Shown: positions 26,391-54,529 of the stretch, piece after piece | Numbering within the stretch: position 1 is the stretch's first letter | Layout: every line of letters starts with the position of its first letter | NCBI GenBank assembly: GCA_949318235.1 | Contig: OX439133.1 | Coordinates: 22,071,447-22,135,446 of the forward strand | Length of the DNA stretch: 64,000 nucleotides | Direction of reading: 5' to 3' | DNA from: Ecdyonurus torrentis | Taxonomy: Eukaryota; Arthropoda; Insecta; Ephemeroptera; Heptageniidae | Translations under genes and position numbers: made by a program | The notes under the pieces: generated by a model | What the model saw: the letters and a program-made list of their open reading frames with translations, nothing else | Told to the model about the DNA's origin: nothing | Database searches by the model: none

Positions 26391-26997
26391 TATAGACCCC
26401 TTGTACATCCTTGCACTTGCTCGTCATCTTAATGGTGCTAATAAATATATTGTCCAGTATAAAAAAAAAAAAAAAAAAAAAAAAAACACTCAATAAGTTT
26501 TATTTGTGTTTTGCTCGAAAACGAGGCAGTTCAGCTATGTTATGTACCTTTAATAAATCATTAAAAAAAGGGGGGGGGGGAAACTTAACGCTATAACTAA
26601 AAAGTTTGCTTTTAGTTTTTATTTTATGCTTAAATTCTCTAGAATGCATAATCAATTTTCATTAATAATTAATTGTAAGAATTCTTTAATTTAATTTACT
26701 TCTGATTTTTAAGATACAATTTCTACATAAGGAAAAACAAACTTTTTCCTCATATAGGCTTGAGAGCTTATTTCCGAGGTATACGGTACAAATCTTGAGC
26801 TTACAAAGCCTTTTGGCTCGTTTTTCGATTTTGAGTTTGATTTCAAGCAGAACCTAGGTTTTAAGTTAAAATTGTCTCACAAAAAAAAAAAAAAAAAAAG
26901 GACTAAAAAATTGTTCTTATTATTTTTTTTTTTACTGGTTTTATATTAAATCACCATCAAGTTGACGCCTCTAAAATATAAGTGACAACGATCTATA
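26391..26997 (+). mobile_element. TATAGACC-family MITE, interrupted copy
   Basis: Left TATAGACCCCTTGTACATCC, right GACGCCTCTAAAATATAAG and GATCTATAG. The middle is replaced by poly(A), poly(G) and a fragment at about 26750-26880 resembling the CGAG-rich element. Confidence 0.6.
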
Positions 26998-27676
26998 GTA
27001 ATTCTAAATATATTTTTAAAAATTTGGAACTTTTTATTTCATTTATTATTTTTTTTATTGCAATATGAATTTTTCTTATTATTTACACAATATAATATCT
27101 ATACTACAATAAGTTATGTGAAATGTTTATATTAGAGCTTTTTTAGAGTCTCTAAGCTTTTCACTTCTCATGTGACATCTGTTTTTAAAAATATGCAAGT
27201 GCTGTCAAAATTTTTTTTTTATAATTTATTTATTATTATTCTGTAATTATTTATGAGACTTATTTTAGACTTTCTACATAGCTCTAGCATAATTTTATTG
27301 ATTTTAGTCCACGCTTAAATATTAGCAAAATTTATACTCCATTCTAGAATACATTTAATTTATTAATATCCATATATATTATGGTTTTATTTAATATAAA
27401 GCGTAAATTTTAAATGATTGATATATATTTTTTTAAGTTATTGTAATTTTTTTAAAAAAATATTAGAAAATATATCAGTTTTAATATTAAAAGGTGGATT
27501 TCATCATAAATGTTGGCTTAAAAAAAAAACAATAATAATAAAAAAAAGGGGGGTTATAACAAAACTTACTAAATCAATGCTAAAAAAATATAATAGTTTT
27601 GTGAAAAAGTAATGAAACTTTAATATACAATTTTTTTTAGCTTATTGCTAAATTTATGTTACGACACGACCTTTTC

Positions 27677-27885
27677 ATACACGAAAAAATAAATTACATA
27701 ATTTATGCTGCATAATATGTAATTTAATTATAGTATAACTAATGCTACATTAAAACAATTAACATAATTATGCTGTACAACATAATATTTATGTAATGTA
27801 ACATAATTATTATAAAGTAAAAAAAGCATAAATTATGCTGAAAATGAGCTAGCATAATTATTACGTATTTATTTTTGTACGTGTG
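27677..27885. mobile_element. GTACACGG-family MITE, decayed copy
   Basis: Ends ATACACGAAAAAAT and TTTTTGTACGTGTG; interior ATTATGCTGTACAACATAAT and AGCATAAATTATGCTG match the family. Confidence 0.75.
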
Positions 27886-27890
27886 TAAAG

Positions 27891-28017
27891 CCAAGGATAG
27901 CGGTCAATTCTTATCGCTTTTAGACTCCACCCCTGGGATAGCGTCCATCTATAAGTTAGCACAGTCCAAACTCTTATCACTGCGATAAGAAAAGGGATAA
28001 GAAAGACCACTGTCCTT
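27891..28017. mobile_element. Short fold-back element with CTTATCGC / GCGATAAG arms
   Basis: Left CAAGGATAGCGGTCAATTC, right AAGACCACTGTCCTTAA; the two pair with few mismatches. It sits between two other MITEs. Confidence 0.75.
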
Positions 28018-28412
28018 AAATCCCTTGTCAACTAATTTTTTTATTATTTAGAATACTAGATTGATAATTACCTTACCTTATTATCCATGAATTAGACACC
28101 AACACATTGATTTGTATTTATTTTATTTTCATTTTAGCGGTTATTTCACGCATCTGACGTCACAATGTACTGAATGTACCGATGGGGTCGTGATAGGGGT
28201 AAAGAACTTGAGTGAGGGGGCTTAAATTTATCACGTGACCAGAGCGGTGACTGTGATTGGCGGCGGTACATTGTGACGTCAGATACGTGTAATAGCCGTC
28301 AAAAAGAAATAAATACAAAATCAACGTGTTGGTGACTAATTCATGGTTAATAATGTATGGTAATTATCAATCTATTGTAAATGATAAAAAAGTAAGTTGA
28401 CAAGGGCTTTAA
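28016..28412. mobile_element. 397-bp long-arm fold-back MITE with TTAA flanks
   Basis: TTAAATCCCTTGTCAACT and, inverted, TTAAAGCCCTTGTCAACT. The arms pair for about 165 bp, including CTGACGTCACAATGTAC in each arm. TTAA at both edges suggests a TTAA-targeting (piggyBac-like) source; that assignment is inference. Confidence 0.9.
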
Positions 28413-28639
28413 GTATTATTCACATGACGCGTAAATTTGACGGGTGTCGTCTCTGTGTAACTATGACTTTAAAATTTTTATTTTTATCTTTAAAGTACAA
28501 ATTTTACAATGCTTATTTATTATTATTGTTTTAACTTATTAAATCCATCAATGTCAGAATTGAACATCCTTTTAAATATAGCAATATTTTTACCAATAAA
28601 ATTATAACTTATATTTAAATTTTTGAAACATTTTCTTAA

Positions 28640-30118
28640 ATGATGCACTTTAATTTATACTTTTATAAACTTATTGCAGATATTTATTTTGATTTTTTTT
28701 ATTTTCAAAAAAAGAACAATAATTACACAACTAAATTACAAATAAAACTGATTTATATTACAAAATTTTTAAATATATATATATATTTTTTTTTTAAGAT
28801 GGACATAAAAATCATAATTACGTCCGCAGATAAAAATTTGGTGTATGTTATTATGAAAGAGATTATTATTTTTTTTATTAAATTATTCAATTTTGTTAAT
28901 TTAGAATCTATTTATATCTACAATAATATAACTCTGAGGAAGAAGAAAGAAAAGAAAAATCGCAGTTATATTTAGAATTATTAAAAAATGAAAAATACAT
29001 GTTATTATTTTTTACTGATTTTACTCTTTCTCTAAAAAAAGTGAATAATTTAATTAAATGTATAAAAATTGATCTCTTTCAGAATAGATAATAAAATCAT
29101 TAAGGATTCAATATATGTGAAAATGTAACTAGATGCAACTTAATAATGTTGGAAGTTTGAATTTTAATCAAAAGTACTTAAAATAGAGTTTTATATAAAA
29201 GGGGGCAAATAAAATTTTGTATTATCGCCAAGAAAGAAAAAAAATATACATATTTGATATATTTATAAATATTATTTATTTTTATTGAGTTTTTATAAAA
29301 TTAGATTGAGATTTTAAATTGAAATTTATTTATCATATTATTTAAATACTTTTTTATGAGAAATGTAAAATAACTTGCAAAACAAAATTGCACTATTTTA
29401 AGAGAAATAATAAAAATAACAATTAAAAAAAAAAAAAAAAAAAAAAAAGCAATAAATCAACACACTGACTTTATGACACTTTTCATTTATGGGAAAAACA
29501 TCGATTTACTTAATATTAAGCACAAAAATGATGAAAACATATTTTTTTTTTTTTGGGACATTTTTTAAAATTATTTTAATAAATGACCTCTTTAAATATT
29601 AATAATTTAATTTATAATTACTTTGGGAGGGGAAAAAATAATGCAGATTCATTACTTGAAAACTGTAGCTCTCTTGCATCAATGGGTTTTGATGCAGGGT
29701 TGGATTGTCAATCAAAAGTAAACAAAAACAAAAACAAAAGTCAAGGATTGGGTTCTTACTTTTGCGGTCCTTTTTAAAGATGTAACCACCAAAAAAAAAA
29801 AAAAAAAAAAAAAAAAAAGCGCCAAACAGACCCCTGAGAGGCCTAAAGCATATTAATATTAACACCTCCTACAAGAAAGATCATCAATTTTTTTTAAATC
29901 CCTAAAAAAAAAAAAAAAAAAAAAAAAAACAGTTAAAAACCTTAAAATTACACGTGTTGTTATAGAAGAAACCTTTTTGTTGTTGATCCATTGCTAAGAT
30001 TTCTTCTTATGGGTTGATCGTGCTTGTAGGAGAAATGACATTTAATATAATTTGCTTTAGAGAGGCCTAAAAGGGGCATAGCAAAACAGTGGATTACTGG
30101 GCAAACCTTATGTCCAGT
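28640..30118. other. 3' intergenic region of the DPP8/9 gene, no gene seen
   Basis: The 111-codon frame at 28640-28975 is I/Y/F/K-rich and homopolymer-driven, not a recognised protein. Poly(A) runs occur at 29425-29448, 29790-29818 and 29905-29929. A worn hAT-MITE end is at 29693. Confidence 0.6.
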
Positions 30119-30224
30119 TCCAGAGAAAAAAAAATAGCATCAATTTCAGAGCTCCTATTTTTTATGTTTAATTTATGTTTATTGATAACATAAAAAGAGC
30201 ACGATTTTTAGGCCTTAAAGTTTT
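30119..30224. repeat. Direct repeat copy 1 downstream of the DPP8/9 gene
   Basis: About 95-105 bp including TAGCATCAATTTCAGAGCT and GAGCACGATTTTTAGGCC, nearly identical to 30792-30885. The pair brackets the last coding exon. Confidence 0.85.
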
Positions 30225-30390
30225 CTTTCCAAATAATCTATTTAATAGAATTTTAGTACCACATGTAAATATATATGCCTAAATATTACAATTTTATTGT
30301 ATTAAATATCAGTTTAAAACTCAATCATTTATATTTTATCTCACTATTTTTTTTTCTATTGCATTTTATTATATTGTTTTGTATATTGTA

Positions 30391-30396
30391 TTTATT
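30391..30396 (-). terminator. Candidate poly(A) signal AATAAA of the DPP8/9 gene
   Basis: AATAAA on the minus strand about 150 bp after the stop codon. The region is so AT-rich that chance matches are expected; this is simply the nearest canonical hexamer I noted. Confidence 0.35.
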
Positions 30397-30501
30397 ATCA
30401 AAGCTCAGACAAGATTTTTAAATGTTAATTATTTAATTAAGTAGTTATTATTAATTAATTAATAATATAAGTATTAACTGTACAATTGTATTAGTTATTG
30501 C

Positions 30502-30502
<1 letters not shown>

Positions 30503-30544
<42 letters not shown>
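30503..30544. repeat. 42-nt poly(A) next to the DPP8/9 stop codon
   Basis: An uninterrupted run of A on the plus strand; it would be U42 at the start of the mRNA 3'UTR. Confidence 0.98.
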
Positions 30545-46273
<15,729 letters not shown>

Positions 46274-46341
46274 TGTAGTGTAGTAACTATAACATACATG
46301 AATATGTTAATATATGTTAGCAACGTTTTAGCGTAAAAATT

Positions 46342-46525
46342 GACTATCTGCGATTTCCACCAGAGTGGTGAGTGGAGCATCTACACTTTCCACCGTGAAG
46401 CATAATATGCAATGTTAAGTGAATGGCAATAGTCCAATCACCACACTGTGCGGAGAGTGTAGATCACGGATAAATATAATGTAGATGCTCTAATTGCCAC
46501 ACTGGTGGAATGTGCAGATAGTCCA
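46342..46525. mobile_element. Fold-back element, 184 bp, upstream of coding exon 1
   Basis: GACTATCTGCGATTTCCACC pairs with the complement ending GTGCAGATAGTC; inner AGCATCTACACT pairs with TGTAGATGCT. It begins about 55 bp upstream of the start of coding exon 1, inside the presumed leader intron. Confidence 0.9.
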
Positions 46526-47068
46526 TTTTCATGAGGAAACATTGATAAGTATGTTTACAAATATTCCACTTGAATACATAATCTAATTTTTATAAATAGC
46601 ACTAGTGAGCTTCAAGCTAATGCACCCAGATCTTAAATGTAAGTGACTGAAAGAACACTAATTATGCAATGGAGGCTATCTATGAAGTGCACACAGAATG
46701 TGCGAACGATTACAGTACTGTACCCTAATTTCCCCTTTGTCTGCATTGGTTTTATTATTAGCATTTATTGGGAAAACTACTGCTCCGAGCTGGAAACATT
46801 TAAATGAAGGATACTATAACCACACTCGTCTGTTTTAAGCTAATAGAACATTTTAAGATTTTTTTTTTATCACTGACAAACTCCATTGGTACTAAATTTT
46901 ATGATAATATATTTAACATTATTTAAGTTTTTTTTTCAGTGTAAATTAATATTATTTATTTATTATAATTTCTTTAAACACTGTCAATTAAGCCAGAAAT
47001 TTAGGGCAGATAAATAAATAATTTTTATGTTTTTTTAACATTCAACCACACAAAAAAAACTTAATTTT

Positions 47069-47070
<2 letters not shown>

Positions 47071-47132
<62 letters not shown>
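47071..47132. repeat. (CT)n microsatellite in the presumed leader intron
   Basis: About 30 CT units. Confidence 0.99.
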
Positions 47133-47134
<2 letters not shown>

Positions 47135-47331
47135 CTGAAATTCTTATAAACAGCTTCAAAATGGTTATTTATTTTTATAAACACAAAAAGTAATAATCAT
47201 TACAAAAATTTACATTTAAAATAATAAAAATACAATAAAAACTCCATCAATAAGGGAAACACGTCCATTACACATTTTAATAATAATATTATTATTAATG
47301 ATCAAGTTTTAATACCATTGGTTATACTTAC

Positions 47332-47386
47332 TTTTGACTGGAAAAAACACAATCACAGCATTTTCATGTTTGAAGAGACTTTTAAA
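47332..47386 (-). other. Candidate non-coding 5' exon 2 with a 4-codon upstream ORF
   Basis: Bounded by an acceptor (TTGTTTCAG) and a near-consensus donor (GTAAGTAT) on the minus strand, 55 nt apart. Inside is ATGAAAATGCTGTGA, encoding MKML and stop, which would be a short upstream ORF if this exon is used. Confidence 0.45.
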
Positions 47387-48259
47387 CTGAAACAATACAA
47401 AGAAATAATAAATTATAGCATTTTTGGCATTATTGTATGTATGACTATGTAATTTCTTCTAATTTTATAATTTTTTAATACATAAAATGAATAAAAAAAA
47501 ATGTATTAAGAACAATAATGGTGGGGGAGAAGGAACTAAAAAAAATACATATTATATTTTATGATGCATGCCTTTCTTAAAATATAATGTAGGTTAATTT
47601 TTTTTAAATACACATATCATACATACTGGTACGATTTCACTACGATATTTATCTATGATTTTTTTTGGTAAATTTCACACATTTTATAAAAATAACTTTA
47701 TGTATAAATTATTTTCAAGATTGTACATAATCATAATTCTTTTTATATTTACATACATATTATTTAGCATTATATAATTAGCGTATATAATTAACATTTA
47801 CATGTGATATTTATGTATGAATAAAAAAAAATAACACCTTGGGGGGGTGTGTACTTTTCAATGTAAAAATATAGAGCACATCATTTTCATAAGGTTAATA
47901 TTATACAGGTGTACATTTTACTATAAAAATAATACATTTTACATATCTTACACATATAATATATTAATTAATATCATTTAAGTAATGAAAATAATTAATT
48001 AAAATAGTATTTAAAGCTGTCATATGGATAGTTTGATACCAATAAAAAAAATTATGAAAGAAACCATTCGTGTATGAAAAAAGGGGCAATGACATACAGG
48101 TGAAAAACGTGCATTTAATTAAGAAAATCAATTAATTATGAATGAAATATATAATTTAAATTATTAATTATAATATATTTTATTATATTTATTATATTAA
48201 GTTATTATAATTATTGTATTTACATAATAATTAGTTATTTTACTTAAAAATTTCTTTAC

Positions 48260-48350
48260 CTGTGAACCTCACGATGAGATGCGAGTGTTGCTATACGTTC
48301 GTCATTTTAAAGCGCGAATTTTTTAAAACATGGATGTGTGTCTTTCTCTC
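48260..48350 (-). other. Candidate non-coding 5' exon 1 (upper boundary guessed)
   Basis: On the minus strand the sequence ends in TTCACAG|GTAAAG, a good donor with its last exon base at 48260. The transcription start is not visible; 48350 is only a guess. Direction and distance fit a leader exon for the DPP8/9 gene. Confidence 0.4.
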
Positions 48351-48737
48351 CGCTTCCTCTCTTTAAGTTCTTCTAAAACGTAAATAAAAAGAGTTTATTC
48401 AACTTATTTTATTATTTTAACTACATTTAATAATTCCTCGCATCTTATTGTTTTTGTTACTAATGAGTAAATGAGTTTTAGATGCTTTATAAACGTAGAA
48501 ATATTAAGAAATGTGATAAATTAATTTTACGCACTTTGAAAGAAAAAGGTGTGTCTCGGCTTTCGAACGCGCGTGTGTTTGTAAAATTCGAATATTCAGG
48601 TCAATATAGGTGAATTATTTATATTATAACCTACAAAAATGCTAGAATTAATGTATTGATCCTTATAATTTATTAAATGGTGATTAAAGTATTAATTTTT
48701 AAATTAATGAATGATTTTTGACCAGGGTGTTTAGATG

Positions 48738-49052
48738 TATAGGGTGTATGCGGATGACGTCATATTTATTGCGCTTTGAGGCCATACTGGAGTCTGGAGT
48801 AGTGCATAACATTGCTCAGCATAGGACAAACTTCATTTAAGCCAATTTTCTTTGGGAAATCGGTTAATTTTTTGTTATCGCTATTTTTCTCACATACTTG
48901 AGATACTAATTCAACATATTTACAACATCAATGCTCTCAAAAATATTGCATAGTGTTTTTAAACTGGTAAAATGATTTTTTTTCCTATGTCACCCATGTT
49001 ATTGAGTTATCCAACATGGCGTCGACTTTAACATGAATGCATAGACCCTATA
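48738..49052 (+). mobile_element. TATAGGG-family MITE, copy 11, upstream of the DPP8/9 promoter patch
   Basis: Full length: TATAGGGTGTATGCGGATGA with TGACGTCA, ending ACATGAATGCATAGACCC and TATA. It is 150-500 bp beyond the presumed promoter. Confidence 0.9.
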
Positions 49053-49464
49053 TATGTTGTATACGTACACACATTGTGTTTTTAATAAATAAATAAAAAA
49101 TATAACATTGATAAAATTGTAACTTTATGGTTATATCACACACTCAAATTTGGAACATTTTATCACTGGTGGACTAAATTATCACGTCTTGCATAAAAAG
49201 CGTTACTATATGGTTGTAAAATAAAAATATAAAAGACTGTACAGGAAGTGTATTGAAACTATATTGTAGTTATAAATATATTATTTAATTATTATTATGT
49301 TAATTATAAATAATGACTATATAGACCAATGCATGTTGTAACAAAATGCTATCTGTCTGGGTGATCAATAAAATTTCTTATTCTTATTTTTATATTAAGT
49401 TTTGTCAAAATACTGTATGCGGTGTTGTTTGTTTATTAGTTTTTTTTTAAGGAAGCAAAAATTC

Positions 49465-49824
49465 TATAGGGTGTATGTGCATGACGTCATACTGAATACG
49501 CTTCGACGCCATACTGAAGCAAAGAATAACATAGCTCAGCATAGAACAAATGTGGTAAATAACTATTATGTTTTATGTTGTTTCGCAAATTTAGTTAATT
49601 TTATTATTATTATTATTATAATTATTTTCCTCGCACACTTGCCAATAATACCTATATTGGTTCAAATTTCAGACTATACTATATAACAGCATCAATATCT
49701 CGCAAATATATTGAGAAAGATTTTTAAAGTAGCAAAGCATGCATCATATTTTTATTTTTCTATATATACCGTCCCATAGTGCTCACATTTGGGGTTGAAT
49801 TTTGAATGAATCAACTACTCTATA
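49465..49824 (+). mobile_element. TATAGGG-family MITE, copy 12, diverged right half
   Basis: A perfect left end (TATAGGGTGTATGTGC, TGACGTCA, GACGCCATACTGAAGC); the right half has drifted but ends GAATGAATCAACTACTCTAT. Confidence 0.8.
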
Positions 49825-49984
49825 ACATTAATTTATTTTTGAGAGAAATAAATTTTTTATGATTAATTTTTTTTAATTATATTTTTTCTTACAATAGCCA
49901 CCGAGTTACATAATTTTCTAAACTCTAATATATTAATTTAGGTTGATGATATATGAGCTGATGAGGTATTAAAATGTTTTTATA

Positions 49985-50120
49985 GCCGTACATGCTTACA
50001 TAAGCTTTTTCTAATCGGATTTGTTAATTATAGTTTATCAAAATAACATGCATTCTTATGGAGATCAGCACTTTACCAATTCCAGTTAGAAAAAAGCTTA
50101 TTGTAAACAAGGGCATTTAA
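49985..50120. repeat. Weak inverted-repeat element
   Basis: TAAGCTTTTTCTAATCGGAT pairs imperfectly with CAGTTAGAAAAAAGCTTA. Boundaries are unclear. Confidence 0.45.
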
Positions 50121-51274
50121 CTATATATAAAAAATAAAAGTGGTAAATATAAAGCAGAGAAAAATCTAGGATTTTTATACCTCCAATAAGTATATGATAT
50201 TTTAGGCACATAATTGCTATTATCAATTCTAAAATATGTAAAAAGAAAGTGTTTGTTTTATTTTAAATAAATAAAAATCAAATAAATGAGTATTACTTTT
50301 AATATATGTACCCAATAATATTATCATAATGTAATATTGTAATAATATAATATTATAACAATACTATATCCGATCAGTATTATTTTTACAATCCATAATC
50401 CATATTATTATGAATTATTATGATTAACAAAAAATTATGTGATAGAACGTTATAAATAAATCCTTTTAGTTTCTCATTTCATTCCATTTTATAATATTTT
50501 TTAATTTTTATAATATTAGCGCAATGCATTAACGTCATACGAACAACTTTTTTACACAAATTAGTAATTACACAAGTTTTTTTTTTTTTTTTTCTTTCAA
50601 CAAACCAAAAGCACGTATAATTAATCTGTACATTTTTATTAATATCATATAGAAAAAAAATATATAGACATACCTCTCTTTATCTTAATTTAAAAAAATT
50701 ATGCACATTTTTAATAATACGAAGTTAAAAAAATATCTTATCTTTTATTATTATAGTAGAGATAAAACGTTCCCCTTCTTCTCTACTGGCTCATAGTTAT
50801 AACGACAAATCTGATGCTCAATAAGCTCTTATATATATACGTAAAAGAAAAAAAGAGAGTATACTCACTCTTATACGAGATATATTTTAGTATTACAGTT
50901 GCACTGAGTAGGGGAGCATGTAGTATTTTATTATTACTCATATCCTATACATCACCATTATTGTTTTCAATTTATTATATATTATTCAAATGTTTATTTT
51001 AAATAAAAAACTTTATGTTCAATGTATAGTAATTATTATTGTGATATGTTTTTCTATTACTATTATTTTATCTTTATTTCAAGATAGGTAAGTAATAAAA
51101 ATGTTTTCTTTTTTTATTAATATAATTATATTGTTATGTTATGATTTAATATAGCAATACATTTGTTTTGTTTAATTTTTTTTTTTTTTTACAATATATT
51201 GTACAAATAAAATTTAAATTTAATACCTATTAAAACACCTTGGTTTTTATTATATGTATATATCAATAAGATCA

Positions 51275-51588
51275 ATAGGGTGTATACGCATGACGTCATA
51301 CTTAATACGCTTCGACGCCATACTGGATCAATGTACAACATTGCTATATAGGAGAAACTTCATTTTTGGCTATTTTCTTGGAGAAATTGCTTAATTTTTT
51401 TGTTTTTATTTTTTTCACATACTTGAGATACTAATTCAATCTATAAACAGCATCAATGCTCTCAAATATATTGTTTAGTATGTTTTAAACTATGGCAATG
51501 ATTTATTATTGTTATTTTCCTATGCGACCCATGTTATTGAGTGATCCAACATGACGTCGACGTTAACATGAATGCACACACCCTATAT
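51275..51588 (+). mobile_element. TATAGGG-family MITE, copy 13
   Basis: Full length, with TGACGTCA and GACGCCATACTGGATC at the left and ATGACGTCGACGTTAACATG and CACCCTATATA at the right. Confidence 0.9.
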
Positions 51589-52368
51589 AAGTTATTTTAT
51601 AAATTTTTACATTCTTCATAATATACTATAAATAAGTATGTAGTGTTAGTGTATAAATGAACACGGTCCAAGAAAAGTTGAGAGTAATATAATGTATCCT
51701 GTTTTTAACCATTGAAATTTTAATACTATAGTATATTACTATATGGTTGCTTACCAAATAAAAGTTTTAATAAATATAATAATAAAAGCAGAAAAAAGGG
51801 GGAAAATGTGATAAATTCAAATCTGAAGATGTACTTTATTAAATGAGATCATGATAAAAAATTTATAATATATGTGATCTCATAGGATACAAGTGCTCTG
51901 ATTTGATCATGCGATAATATTAAATACATAAAATATATTATTATATTCTAAAAAAGCTCAGTTTTTTATTAATATTATATATATATTTTTTTTTCTATCC
52001 TTATATTATTTTTTTATTTTATTTTTATTTTTTGAGCCTTGAAAGTATATTTTCATTACTTTCTTTTTTTCATTTATGCTAAAACGAGAAGCGATAAGAA
52101 TTGCAGGCCAATAAAATACTTATATCAGATAACTTGGTACTTCTCTGTCATAAAAGTTAATAGCATACAAAATATTCATATTTAAAATTACATTATTAAT
52201 TAATTATGTAATTAATTAATAATTAATTTAGGCATTTTCTTTTTAATTTCTGAAAAATATTTAAAATATCTCAGCGTATGTAATAAGTTTATAAATATAT
52301 TTATTATAATATGTTTTTAGACCTAATTCATGACTTATGTATTTTAATTTAAATTTTGATTTTAATTT

Positions 52369-52399
<31 letters not shown>

Positions 52400-53966
52400 G
52401 TAATTAATATGCAACAATGAAACATACAAATGAGTTAAACAAGCAAAATATTATCAGTGGATCAAAAAAAAAAAAAATGCAGCTTAAAATAAATAAATGA
52501 AATCCACTTTTACCATTACTGTTTAAAATTTTAAGAACATATTGCTTTAATTTAAAATCCATATTTTTTAGATTCCGCGATCCACATGTATACACTGAAA
52601 TTTTATCAACGCGTCGGTTGACACAATATAAGCTTTCATGTGTCACCATATAAATTTCTAAAATGATATGACTTTGATGGATTATTATAAAATCTGCATG
52701 GGTATACATAATACAATAATCCTTTTTAGACTCGTTCCATAAATAGCTGCACTTTTATAATTTATTGTAGCATATATTTCACTTTTTACTTGCATTCTAA
52801 TTGAGTAATATATAATTTTCTAAATTGATGAAGAGCCAAACTCATTTGTCACACATTTGTTTTTAAAGATAATTAACATATTTTACTCCATCCCGTTTTG
52901 TATAATTAAATTCTGATAATTTTTTAATTAAAAATGTTTTACTGCGGCACTGCTTTTATATAAAGATATACTCTTCGTATTATGATACATTAAGTTTATC
53001 ATAGATCATCCTCTATGGGTCACATTTATTTTATCGCTCTTAGGTTCACAGAACTTAAATTTAATTTTATTATATGAATAAATAAATAAACAAATAAATA
53101 GATACAAACAATGAAAAAAAAAAAGAAGTTTCAAACAATTAAATAATAAGTATAATAACGATAATATTATTTAGGGAGTTTTAACATAAATTTGATTGTT
53201 TATTTCTCTATTGCAAGCTTTTATTTATTAATTTTTTTTTTAATATTTTTTATTTTATTTAAAAACGGGATACTTGTACATTTTATTGACATTTTATTAT
53301 AATATAACATGTCAGCATTGACAAGTGATTTTTATCGCCTCTTGACGTAACTTCAACTTCAATAAAAAATAATTAAAAATACCTCACGTGCTCCAAAGTA
53401 TCTAAAAATTAATCTTAATTAAAAATTGACATTTATCATATATGCATTTATCGTCAAGTGCATTTTATTCTTCTTTTTTAATCTTCGGACGTAATTATAA
53501 TAATTAAACTTTATGAAGGCGCTGTGAAGGCTTGAGAGTTTTATTTTACAAGAAATACACAAGGTGATTTTTTTTTAATTATCTTTTTCTTATTTAATTC
53601 TCATTATTGTTGTAAATTTCAATAATACTTTGAACTATCTTAATTGATAAAAATTGTTAAATACGCATCTAGAAAATCTACCTTTTTTTTTTTTAATTGT
53701 TTAATTTATTTTGTTATATTATTATTATTATTTTGTTGTACGGATAACTAACTGAATATATTTAAATTTTAAGCAAAACTAATTCTTGATAAATGCATAT
53801 ATTATAGTTTTATTATTTAAGTTTAAAAAGTATTTTAAAATCTGTTAATTTAATGTAGAGAGCGGAAAAAAAAAATACTAAATTGTAATAGTTTTTATAT
53901 TTTGTCTCAGTATGAGTTATTCCAAATTTGCCAGTTGAATTTTTTTTTGTATATCATTATAAAATT

Positions 53967-53972
<6 letters not shown>

Positions 53973-54039
<67 letters not shown>
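53973..54039. repeat. (TA)n microsatellite
   Basis: About 33 units. Confidence 0.99.
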
Positions 54040-54042
<3 letters not shown>

Positions 54043-54135
54043 GACAATAGAAAAGTTCTTTCTATTAAAAAACATTATACGTATTAACGTATTATGATAC
54101 TCCACTCACAATTTTGGTTTTCATGTTATGCCTCT

Positions 54136-54431
54136 TATAGAGTGTAAGCGCATGACGCCATACTGAATAATCTTCGACGCCATACTGGAGCATTGAATAA
54201 CATTGTTCAGTATATGACAAACGTGATATTTGGCTATTTTCTTAGGAGAATTACTTATATTTTTGGTTATGGCAATTTTCCTTGCATACTTACACCTTAC
54301 ACCTGTTGTTTACTTAAAAATATTGTTAAATCTTATTTTTAAACTGGCAAAATGTGTCATTGGAACCGTTTCGTGTTATTTAGTGCTAACATATGGGGTC
54401 AACTTTTATATGAATGCAACCAACCCCTATA
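54136..54431 (+). mobile_element. TATAGGG-family MITE, copy 14 (ACTTTTATATGAATGCAA-end subfamily)
   Basis: TATAGAGTGTAAGCGC, GACGCCATACTGGAGC and GTCAACTTTTATATGAATGC with a CCCCTATA end. Confidence 0.85.
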
Positions 54432-54529
54432 GAAAGTACATATTTTATTAAAATAACATAACAACATATTTTCTAATGAAAAGTTATTGCATCGTTTGTT
54501 AATTATATATTTCGTTATTATTACAAATC

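Larger units (their letters stand above)
46286..48660 (-). promoter_or_regulatory. 5' region of the DPP8/9 gene: probable promoter and leader exons
   Basis: No coding exon is visible here. A locally CpG-richer patch at about 48250-48600 (AAAGCGCG, GAACGCGCG) stands out against the AT background and is the likely promoter. It also holds a splice donor used by a candidate leader exon. No TATA box can be assigned with confidence. Confidence 0.5.
49830..53970. other. Mostly AT-rich sequence with no gene seen
   Basis: Apart from MITE copy 13 and a weak inverted repeat there are poly(T) runs and unsupported frames. The 101-codon minus frame at 52404-52709 has no motif I recognise. Confidence 0.6.

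Noticed and set aside
52404..52709. 101-codon minus frame
   Set aside because: AT-rich composition, a homopolymer-encoded FFFF tract, no motif and no splice context.
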